DNA of 64,000 nucleotides from Atkinsonella hypoxylon (taxonomy: Eukaryota; Ascomycota; Sordariomycetes; Hypocreales; Clavicipitaceae). The stretch covers positions 1 to 64,000 of the forward strand of contig JFHB01000091.1 in NCBI GenBank assembly GCA_000729835.1, written 5' to 3'. Both the position numbers and the translations under genes were made by a program. Each line of letters opens with the position of its first letter. Position 1 is the first letter of the stretch. The notes under the pieces were generated by a model, which saw only the letters and a list, made by a program, of their open reading frames with translations, searched no databases and had not been told where the DNA came from. Below are positions 25,803 to 36,794 of the stretch, piece by piece.

Positions 25803-27894
25803 ATGTCTCACGAGGAGGATCTCATCGACTACTCCGACGAGGAGATCGGTGCCAACGAGACTGCGGCTGCTGGTTCTAACGGCAAGAAAGGCGAGCTTGC
25901 TGCCTCTACCGATGTCGACAAGAAAGGCAGTTACGTTGGTATTCACTCGACTGGTTTCCGTGATTTTCTTCTGAAGCCCGAGCTTCTTCGTGCTATCGGC
26001 GACTGTGGTTTCGAACATCCATCGGAGGGTTAGTCTTGATCATCCTAATGCCATAAGTCATCAATCCCCTCCCTCCAAAGTACAAAGCGTCCGTCCGTCC
26101 TCGCGACGAAAATCAATGTGCGCGCGCGACACAGTCGTCGAGATTCAGAATTGAGCTGCCCATGAACAAGGACTTTTATGTCAGAATCACTGAGAGCTTA
26201 CAACATCTATGGCGTAATCGGTTTTGTCATTTCATGATGTACGGCCGTCTTCGAGAACGCAGGCAAACTTGCGATCCGCGTGTGCCAGGGCTGCATGCAA
26301 ATGGCTTATCCTGCAAAATGCGAATAAATGGTCCGAAGGATAGTACAGGGAGTTCACCACAGGCTATGGAGTCCTTGTATATGGCCTCGCCAGACTTTTG
26401 TCTATACGGTGTCAATCCTTATCGATGAGACACTTTGTCGCCATCATGTGCCAAAGCTGCCGATGGATTGACCCTCAGAAGGCGATATTGGTACACGTCT
26501 TCTGATTCGGATGGCACTATTCCTCCCTCAACCACTGCTGGCTGCTATTCTTATGACGATGGACGGACGGACTCTTTGACGCACTGCATTCATTACTCGT
26601 TACTACTTGATGAAACCAAATATCTAACTTCCGCTCGATCGACAGTTCAACAAACCTGTATTCCTCAGGCTCTACTTGGAGGTGACATCATTTGCCAAGC
26701 CAAGTCTGGCTTGGGCAAGACTGCCGTCTTCGTCCTCGCCACCCTTCAGCAGGTTGAGCCTGTCAATGGAGAAGTGTCTGTTGTTGTTATGTGCCATACG
26801 CGTGAACTAGCTTATCAGATTCGTGACGAGTACAACCGCTTCAGCAAATATATGCCGGACATCAAGACTGGCGTGTTTTACGGTGGCACCCCCATTAAGA
26901 CTGATATGGAGACCTTGAAGAATAAGGACACCTGCCCTCATATTATTGTCGGTACCCCCGGACGTCTTAAGGCTCTTGTTCGTGACAAGGCCTTGCGTCT
27001 GGGTAGTGTCCGTATCTTCGTCCTTGACGAATGCGACAAGATGCTCGATCAGCCTGGTGAGCCATCAAAATCCAGCCGATGACGACGTGAAAGAATACTA
27101 ATCAGAACAGACATGCGCACTGATGTCCAGGATGTTTTCCGCGCTACTCCTACTCAGAAGCAAGTCATGATGTTTTCAGCTACTCTATCTGAAGCCATCA
27201 AGCCTATCTGCAGGAAGTTTATGCAGAATCCTACTGAGCACTACGTCGACGAGGACACGAAGCTCACTTTGCATGGTCTTCAGCAGTATTACATCAAGCT
27301 CGAGGAGAAAGAAAAGAACAGGAAACTGAATGAACTTCTCGACGACTTGCAGTTCAATCAGGTCATCATCTTCGTCAAAAGCACTGTTCGTGCTACTGAA
27401 TTGGACAAGCTGTTGCGCGAATGCAACTTCCCCTCCATCGCTGTGCACTCCGGTGTCTCCCAGGAAGAACGGTAAGTTCTGCACACCGAGTGGATACGAA
27501 AGCTGGAACTGCGGTGATGTTAACTAGCCATAGTATCAAACGCTACAAGGAGTTCAAGGAGTTCAAAAAGAGAATCTGCGTGGCCACTGATGTCTTTGGC
27601 CGCGGTATCGATATCGAGCGCATTAACTTGGCTATCAATTACGACTTGTCAGCTGATGCTAGTTCCTACCTCCACCGTGTTGGTCGTGCTGGCCGATTTG
27701 GTACCAAGGGTTTGGCCATCTCTTTCGTCAGCTCAGATCAGGACCAGGAAGTCCTGAAGGAGATTGAGAAGCGCTTCGAAGTTGCCTTACCGTACGTCCC
27801 ACATACATGTTCTTGTAACACCATAATTACTGACAATTCTGATAGTGAGTTCCCCAAGGAAGGTGTCGACGCTAGCACGTACATGGCTTCGTAA
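25803..27894 (+). CDS. SUB2: ATP-dependent RNA helicase Sub2 (UAP56)
   Basis: Five exons (25803-26028, 26646-27056, 27111-27471, 27534-27791, 27846-27894) give 434 residues, the usual Sub2 length. The N terminus is acidic (MSHEEDLIDYSDEE). DEAD-box motifs in order: Q-motif region ending VQQTCIPQALLG, motif I AKSGLGKT (residues 94-101), motif II DECD (203-206, the variant typical of this subfamily), motif III SAT, and motif VI HRVGRAGRFG. The end is EGVDASTYMAS. Sub2 acts in spliceosome assembly and in the TREX complex, which loads export factors onto mRNA. The first intron is 617 nt while the other three are 54, 62 and 54 nt. A CTAAC branch site precedes its CAG acceptor at 26643-26645. Confidence 0.96.
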
Positions 27895-30800
27895 ATTGGT
27901 CCTTGATCAAGGCGGCGTACTAAGGGTTTAATGTACGCGTGTTTGCTAAGGGACTGAACTGGTATTTGATGTGTCAGCACTCAACTCGGGTCAAGGATAA
28001 AAAAAACAAGGGAACGGAAGTTGATTGTGATTCAAGTAACGTGTATTCAATAGTATTTCAAGTCAGCACGGATTTATCTCCCATCCATCTTTTCCGTCAG
28101 CGTCTTGTCTATGGTTCATGAGGTCATGGTAATGCCTTCGTGAGACTCCGATTAGCTATGTCAGCTACCCTGGACTCCAACCGCTGCCACCCCCCGTACT
28201 GATTGTACGCAACTCCCGTGTCAATCTTCTTCCTGCGACTTTGAGTGGCCGCGTTAAGTTTACATGACCAGCGGGCCACGTATTGCTGCTACCCCATGTA
28301 TCTTTCCACTAGCAACCCGGGAGACCTTCTGCGGGCAGCAAAGATACGCAGCTCTAGTTAGCATAGCGGGCTTTCCCGGTCACCAATCTTCATTCTTTCT
28401 CCTTACTGTTGGCGTTTCTCGCAGGGCGAGTGGAGGATACTGGAACTATAGTGAGCAGGTGAATGGTGGCTGATGACTTGAGCCCATACGACGTGGTACT
28501 GTACTATTACTTATGGACCTTAGAAGTGGTTGCTGTCTTATAGGGTAGAGGCCTTTGTGCTGTAAATGTAGCTTAACGTGTTTCGCACCCGTGACAGAAT
28601 GGGAAATGCACAAGCAGGTTACTGATTGTACGAAGACTACGATGACTCAGTTGGTCAGCTGTGTGAATATTATGGTCAGATACCAGGAGCCTCGCACCAT
28701 AACTGATGCCTCGCAGTCCGTCCGGTGCATGGGAGGATGGATAGTTTGTATGTCACTGGTGAGTTCTGTACATTGGGCACCCACCGACCATCAATGCAAT
28801 ACACCTATACACCTGATTGATGACGCAGCCGCCTGTGACTGGAATGAAGACACCCTATGGTTATTTCCTTTTGTTTCTAGACTTCTTCGCCATCATGTGG
28901 TCTATGCCAAAGCTACTTGAATTACAGGTCACTGGACAAACGGCGACGTGATTCAGCGACATCGGCTGGTCAAAGTGGGGATAATGTAGACCCCCCGGGG
29001 ATTGTGGATCCGGGGGTTTCCACGCCTAGAATGAGAACAGTTTGATTGGGCATGATCGTAACGGGCTTGTGTCATGGCCGTTGCCCGGTGGGAAAAAACG
29101 CTTCCGTCAACACTTTTTCGGAGAGCGGTGTGGACAAACAGGTGACCTTTGGTATCTCGTGACGGCCTTGTGGACTAGCGAGCTGGGCGCTGTGGCCTAG
29201 GCAGCAAGCGAAGAGGTCTTGCTCTATCCACCAGGCCGCTTTGAAGATGAAAAGCTCTTGTTGCCTTGTGGTGGAGCAGTTGCACTTGACTCACAGCGCT
29301 TTGTGGCGAACGTCATTAGAAGTTTTGGAACACGAGTCAGAGTCAGCTTGCTGAATGCAGACGAAGCGGTAGGCCTTTATGAGCGTTTGTACATGACCAA
29401 TGGCGGGTACTGGAGTTGATGGATGAACAGAGAGACCTATGGCTAGTGGGATATGACAGTTGCCTGGAAATGGGGTGATAATGATTCGATGAGGTTGAAA
29501 TTCTTTTTTTCTTCTTTTCTTTTCTTTTCAGGCAAGGTGTCTGAGGGAGGTCTGACCTGATCCTGGCGCTTCGTGGGCGGCAGCCTTGTGGCGCTCTTTG
29601 GGAGTGATTTGGCGTGATTGATCGGACGACCAGGAGAATATGAATATATTGGGTTTGGCTGGGAACAACGAGGCTGACGGCGTGTCAGCTGCATGCGCTG
29701 AAGTTCGTGGGAAAAAAAAAAAAAAACTGCGAATGGTAGCTTTCGTACTTACGTGATTTGCTTCAGAACCGCGGCGAGGCAGGCGCACTCCGTTTGCTCC
29801 GTCCAATCTTCTGCCAAGTCCTGCACGGCACCCTCCAATCATCTCTTTGACAGTCGGGGCGCATGGATCAATATCAGCTACGTGCCTAGGTAGCTAAGTT
29901 GACCAATCATGACAAGGGCCGGTATGAGATACATAATCTTACGTGCGTACTTCGCACATCACCATATGATTCCCAGTAATTTCTGGGGGGTACATAGAGG
30001 AACGATGGCTTCCGCCCGTTAACGCATTCAACGGGCGCTGTTGAGCCCATTCAGACGATACCTCACATGTACCCGACTGGGGTGGGCCCTTGGCGCCTTA
30101 TGACAGTCGAAAAAGGGGATAGTCATCAACAATGCGACGACGATCGTACTCGTGATGGGCATGGGGCCATGGAGCCATGGAGCCAGGGTGGAAGTGGCGT
30201 GCCAGTCCCTCCTTTCTATCCAATGACACATATCAGCAAATGTTTCTGTCACAGACGTCCGTTAGTTATTACAGGAGGAAACATGTGTGAAACACACACG
30301 CGCTCGTAGTGCCGTCATAGTAACTATTCTTCGCCGTGCGCATCAAATCATTGGCGTACGGACCTTCTTTCGGAACGAAGGGTTGCGGGTTTTCTTTAAA
30401 TGAAGTGCCAAAGTGCCACACGCGAGGGCTAAAAATGAAAAGGGGCCCCGACCCGGCGCGTTCATGCATGAATGGTCTGCGGAGGGCAAAAAAATCTGTT
30501 TGGGGGAGAAAATTCCGAGTGTTTGGCCACATCATGTTATCGCGGTTCACATTTCTTTATGCGGCAGCGCTAACAGGATAGGACAAACAGAGCCCTAGAC
30601 CTCTCTGTGAATATACATGAATATTTCGCATACACCTAATGACGATGCAATGGAGGGCAGATGTGCTATGCCGTCAGACGTTTGCGTGGAGATGTCGGGT
30701 ATCAATACAGAGAGGCCAAGAGTTGTGAAGGTGAAGGGAGCAAGCGAGTCGCTACATGTACTTTCCGGCACAACGTTCATTAGGTACTACGCGTGGAAGA

Positions 30801-33800
30801 ATACAACATGGTCTATTATTTAGCATAGCTGATTCCCACTGAGATTGCAAAGTTATTATGCCAAGGGAAGGTCTGTCTGTGCCAGCTGCTAAGATACCAC
30901 AAAACCTGTGTAAAATTACGCATAGCTGGCCAAAAAGTGGGGCGAGGCACGAGTAGTAATCTGGATTGCAAGCGTTACATAACAGTATTTACTATTCGTC
31001 GCAATGCTGGGCAACCTGGCGAACCGGTATTAACAAGTGGCTTACCTTACCTGTCACTGCCCACTGAGGGTATGTCTGAAGCTCTTGCACACACCAGACT
31101 GTTTCCCGCAGAGTCAACGATGGCTGGACGTAGCATTTTTCTTTGTTGCAGGGAAATCCAGGTTGCGGCTTGTCTCTCGCTCGCTGCATTGCCACCGTGG
31201 TCATACAGCATGTATCATCAAGATCTGCCAGACCAAGACAATTTTGGCAAGGGCAATTTTTCGCAACCGATATGATATGGCAACGCTCGCTTATTACGGC
31301 GATCGCCGGCCTAACTGATCGTCCACCGTGGACAGGTTGGCTTGGCTGTTTGTCTGTCCACATACGGAGCACGTTGCCTGTAACCCCAAGCCCAGTAAAA
31401 AAAAAAGTGGTATGACCAGACGTCTTACTAGCCGGAAACATAGGCTCTGCCATAGTTAGTGGCAAACTCAAATTTTGCACGCCCGACGTCGCCACAGTTG
31501 GAAGCCCCCTCTTGGCAGATTTTTTTTTTTTTTCTTTCCCTCGTTTTCGTACGAAGAATGCATCACGAGCGCTCCCAAAACAACGAGTTTCGTTGGAGCT
31601 TGTCTCGCAAGTCCCTTCTGCCTGCGTTATGGTAACTTGACGTCGTTTCTTTGTTTGTGCCTCACTAGGCACGGAGTACATGCGTCGCGACTGGCCTTGT
31701 ATGGTACCATGTCTACACTTGAGAACCTGCTCCCACCACAAAGGCCGAAGTGGTTGGGTAACCTGTCACACTTGACCTGCCGCCCCTTCATACCTGATGT
31801 TGTAAGGTTTTCTGCACCCTTTGTTCTGCGTCTTGAATATCCATCATCAGTTAGATATCATGAGACGGCAGCATTGACTGGGTAGTCCGTAATAACGTCC
31901 CGTTTTACTCCGTATCGTACTCCGTAACAGGCTTCGTTTTCTGCGCCAAAGCCCAAGGGAACGTGGCGGGGTAAGCGCGAGTGAGCAAATAAAAGATAAT
32001 GCTGCTATTAGTCATTGATTTCCGAGAACGCCTTAGCTGGTGCCACTCGGAAACGATTTGGTGACGCATGAATGGCACGCCAACCGCCAGCCCACACGGG
32101 GGGACAAATTTCATGAGAGGTTCTGCAACCCCCTGCAGGCACCGGTTTTAGGCCACCTGAGTGAGTGATATCGAGCGACAGGGGGGCACGCGCCTGACTT
32201 TTTTTGGGTGAGACATCATAGCCCGCCATCACCCCTTTGCGATAATAATGTTGATTTCAATATAAATACTCAGAAAAAGTATTATTAGATAGCAGAGTGA
32301 GATGCTTTACCAACATATATCTTGTCTTCAGTCCTCAGATATCAATAATTATTGTAAAACTGAGGTTGATGGATGAGCACTACCCAGCCGTCATGTGTCC
32401 AAGTAAAATAGTCACCAGGCGGCTGAGGGGCTGGATGATACGGTACCGGGTGGAACTGCGCGAAGAGCTGGCCCGCCATTGGACCAGTCACAGCAGATTA
32501 GGCGGATGCCATCAGAGATTGACAGGTACGCGATCGACAAATTAACAAGGACATTGCGCCTCTGTTGATAACACTGTGCATGCCATGACACCCCGTTTAA
32601 TCTGTCACCCACTCGGCAGGCTCCACCCAGTAAAGATGAGAATTGGTTGGAAAAGGAAAATAGAGGGGGGCCGCCGTTGATCTGGTACACGTTTGCCCTG
32701 CCATTCCAGGCTAGCAGGTATCCGATACCTCATGGACAGGCACTGACTCGACGCAGCCCAACAGGCCCAGGGCGATGAAGCTAGTAGCAGGAACCTAGGT
32801 ACTCCGTATTAACCTGCCACCCCTTTTGCCTGGTGTTTGTTGTCTGTCACCCTCCATTCGGGACGACGATGCAATAGCCAACCCCCGTCCCCAGCCTCCG
32901 GAGCCCCTCTCCTCCCCAAATCGCTGGTCTCTCTGTCTCTGTCTCTGTCTCTGACTGGCTGGTTGCTGGCTTCCTCTGAGTTCCATCCTTACTATACCCT
33001 CTCCAGGCCTGGCCTCGGCCACTTCGACCCAGCCAGCACCAAGCACCAAGCACCCAGCACCCACACCCGCACCAGAGTTCGATCGAGACTGGCTTGGCTG
33101 TGCTGCATGTGGTCATTCAAAACCCTCAGCATCTCGCAACAGCTCTCGGTTTCTTCTCCCACATCGAACTCCAACGTCAAGATGAAGTTCGGTTACGCCT
33201 TCTAGACGTTGCCAGCGACTCTTGCAGTCTGCTCTGGTTTCTCTCCACTCCACGGCGCATTTGAATCTGATTTCTGGGTTTCCACGTCTATTTTTACTCC
33301 CCATTCCTGTACTATTGTCCCCTCTTCGGCCGCACCGCTCCTGGCCTCGACTCCGAAGTTGCCTCCTTGTGCTCGCAGCGACATTGACTTGTACCTTGCG
33401 ACACACCTCAGAGAACAAACAGACCAGAACAATCCCGTACCCGGCCATATTCTCACTTCGAGTCTCGCACGACGCAGTCCTCAACTCGAGTCTTTATTTA
33501 TTGACGGCGAAACGACGACCTGGCTAGTCCTGCGTGTTGATCAACTTGCACTTTCTTAGCCTTTCTCATCGCGGTTTTATCATTCGATTCTCAAACGTAC
33601 ACGCAAACGCCGCTCCAACCGTCCTCGCCACGGTTTGGCTGAGCCCCCCCCCCCCCCCCCCTTTGCCCCCTCTTGTCATTTTGATAGGCCCAGACTTTCT
33701 ATCTAGTTCCAGGCTTTGGAGTACAGGGTATCCACAAGATAGTCCCCCAAGATAGTCCCTGCCTCGCCGCTCCGAAATCGCCAGTTGGCCACTCGCCCGC

Positions 33801-34630
33801 GCGGCAACACTCGTCGCCACTATACTCCACGCACCCCAAACGCCTTCGCAGCACCACTCACTCTCCCCAGGCAATCGAGTCACACCAGCCATACATACCC
33901 CCACCCCCTATCAAGGTCTTGCAAGGCTGTCACTGTTGGCCTTTGGTGCCTCGCCTCTTAGGTTGCGGTGCAAAAGAGTCATCACCGAACCACATCTTGG
34001 ATATAGTTGCTACTATTCCAGACAGAAACTCATATCCTGATTTTTGACAGCTGCGTCACTTCCCGTTCCTGCATATCATTATTGTCCACTGGTTCCTCCC
34101 CTTACAGGCTAGCCTGTACGCCATCATCGTCACCAGACACTGGTCAGTCCATTCTCGACAACACCTCGTGGTTTCGCCACTGCTGAATCATCGTCTCTTT
34201 AACATCCTGTCCTTTATTCTTTCTAATACATCGATGGTAGCCATCTTTTAAAGACTATCGTCACCATCACCTCCGACTTTTGTTTGAAGCATTTGTCGCA
34301 ATGCCTCTTGCAAGTTACATTCTTATCCCTCCAGTCGCCGTCCCTGCTTCGTCTACCGGTCTGATCCTCTCCGTACAGTCAGCTGCTCACACTGTTGTGT
34401 AATTGCTTGCTCACTTTACGCCTGGATATTACTCTCACTTACAGCTCTATCGCTGTTTTTTGAGAGTTTGCTTACTTGACACGGTATCTCTCGATTGCTT
34501 TACGGTATAATCCAAAGTTCTTATTGGTTGACTTAGCCTGACGGCGACTGGAAACTCGATACAGACAGGCTTGAATGGTTCCTTGTAAATCAAGCCGGTA
34601 ATATATCATTATTACCACATATTTGCCAAG
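27895..34630. other. 6.7-kb intergenic region with long pyrimidine-rich leader
   Basis: No supported gene. From 27895 to about 32800 there are scattered short open frames, T and A runs (for example 31517-31530) and three exact TACGGAGTA/TACTCCGTA copies (31906, 31918, 32800). A weak small-gene candidate on the minus strand (about 29560-29842) is discussed in the findings. From about 32830 to 34630 the plus strand is C/T-rich and includes CTCTGTCT repeats near 32925-32955 and an 18-C run at 33644-33661. This part probably holds the promoter and a long 5' leader of the cyclin gene, with several short upstream open frames. Confidence 0.5.
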
Positions 34631-36794
34631 ATGAAGTACGACGCGGATGATTCGCCCGTCTCCGTTGCATCATCCACCTCTCGATATGCTCCATACAGGT
34701 ATTCCTTGATTTCTGCAGCATCTACTTGTTCTGCATCCGCATGGTCGGATGCTGCTTCTCAATCATCTGATAACACCTCTATTTCAGCAAGTACTTCTGA
34801 CTCGGACTCGTGCGACTCGTTCTGTGTTCCAAAACGGGCAGCTACCACCACGCAAAAATTTCTGAACCATCGTCGCTCTCTCCAGCGAGAGGCTGAGACT
34901 GTTCCGGCCGAACTTCGGCAGAATCCTAGGCGCAGTGCTCCTGGTTCCCATGCTGGTCGAGGTTGCCCGCCTGCTTTAGTGCGACAGTCTGATCGTAAAA
35001 TCACTTTCGTTGACAGCCTTGTTGGTAAGCTACAGCCAATACTTCAGGATTTTCTAATTCAATAATTAATCATCTTCAGACTCATCGACCCGCATCGTTG
35101 AAGCGATCTGGCCGCTCTCCTCTGCCGTATGTCGGAGTGAGCTGGGTAGCAAATCTGTCTTGCCACTACGCACTTTCATTCAGGAGACTCTACGGCGCTC
35201 ACGAACTAGCTACTCTACGTTGCAAGTCGCGCTTTATTACCTTATTCTCATCAAACCTCATGTTCCGAAACACAATTTCACCACTGAGCAGCCTGACGAT
35301 AGGCATGCGGATCGTGCTCTTCAATGTGGACGTCGCATGTTCCTTGCTGCTCTGATTTTGGCCTCGAAGTATCTTCAAGATCGCAATTACTCAGCACGTG
35401 CATGGAGCAAGATTTCTGGGCTGAACACTCAGGAGATCAATCAGAACGAAATTGCATTTCTCCTCGCGGTTAATTGGAAATTGCACATCACGGATGATGT
35501 ATTCCAGAGATGGACCGACATCGTTCTGAAATATATGCCACCCTCGCCACCCTCGCCTGGTACTTTCTCACAGACTTATGCTCAACAATCTACCGACTGG
35601 AAACAGCTCATCTTGAGGCTTGAGCCAGAGCTCACCAACATTGAGGGGCTGGTTGCTGCCACCACTACCAGCCCCGCTGCCAGCGATTGGTCCGTGCTAT
35701 CTCCTCGAAGCATTTTGAATACGGCGCCAGAAGGCTGCCCCCCGGGTATCGTGGAGACCACGCTGGCCATCCCCACTTCAAGGACTTACAATGCTCCCGT
35801 TGCCATGGAACCTGCACCGAATCCTGTTTACACACCGGGTCGCCCGGCCCCTACTTTGGGCCTTCTACCCACTCCTCGGCTTACTCCGCAGACTAGCGGA
35901 TTCTGCACTCCTGCTGTGAGCGCCGCTTCCCAGATTCTCGGAAAGAGCAACGCCATGGGTTTTGCTATGGCGCAGGCGAGCAGTTTCAACACTGCACAGA
36001 CATTGGATCGCTTCCCGTGCTCGGTTGGCTCTTCGCCAAATGGATATTGCCCAGCCCGCCGATCCTCTCTCGCTAACTCCGTCTCAACTGCATCTTCTCC
36101 TGAGTCTATGGTTTCAGATTCATCTCGTTCATCTCGCTCATCCTGCTCATCCTCTATTTCCTCTGCTTCTAGTCTCGCTAGCGCGAGCCTCTACAATAGG
36201 TGTTGTAGTGTGCCTTCGCGATCTCGAGTTGCGAGGCTTTGGAATGATAGAGTGAGCTTGAAGCCCTCTGTGCCCTCCGTGTCTGAAGACTTTGATGAGC
36301 AATACATGATGACCACTCCGCCCGAGTTATATTCTGTCTCTGGAACCAAGCTCGGTGAACTGTCTCTGGAAACGCCGTTTGCCAGACGCGAGACGTTTTT
36401 GGAGGATATGACTTGTGATGCTGCGTCTGATGCTGCTAGGGCTTTACAGGACCTGCATAATCATGACGAATCTGGCCTCGCCACGCCGACAGCTTGCAGT
36501 GGCCGCAAACGTGCCCGAGCCAGCTCTATTGACAACTCTCTGCACGAGAACGTGCGGAAGATGCTCATTTGCCAATATGAAACTTCAAAGCATACCTTAC
36601 CCAACCCCCTGCTTCGCCCACGCGGCCTAAATTCCACACGTTATTTGCAAGGGCCTAGTCATGCTCCATTTGGACGCAATGCTAAGAGAGTTTGCTGCTC
36701 GACCGAGGCTGTCACCGGCTACCAGACCGCTGACGCTCATCCCGTTTTGATGAGCCTTCGTGGACCAGGAATGTGGGACGGCATACTTAACTAG
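34631..36794 (+). CDS. Pho85-type (Pcl/Pho80 family) cyclin
   Basis: Two exons (34631-35024 and 35080-36794; 55-nt intron) encode 702 residues. The first ~110 residues are Ser/Thr-rich and disordered. A cyclin fold follows, starting around VDSSTRIVEAIWP and running through TFIQETLRRSRTSYSTLQVA, then FLAALILASKYLQDRNYSAR, then WSKISGLNTQEINQNEIAFL and VNWKLHITDDVFQRW. The KYLQDRNYS...W..ISGL...EIN..E..FL..L.W pattern is diagnostic of cyclins that partner Pho85/Cdk5-like kinases. The last ~400 residues are low-complexity with many SP/TP sites and serine runs. The likely role is coupling nutrient or morphogenetic signals to a Pho85-like kinase. Length and tail resemble the PclA/Pcl1-type cyclins of moulds rather than short Pho80, but I cannot fix the orthologue. 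Confidence 0.88.

Noticed and set aside
26435..26645. Possible upstream coding extension of SUB2 exon 2
   Set aside because: The open frame continues upstream of 26646, but the Sub2 sequence switches directly from FEHPSE to VQQTC across the intron, and a branch site and CAG mark the exon start.
30992..31741. 249-codon minus-strand open frame
   Set aside because: It includes poly-Lys from a T-run, has no recognisable motif, irregular composition and competing frames on the other strand. Its length alone is not convincing.
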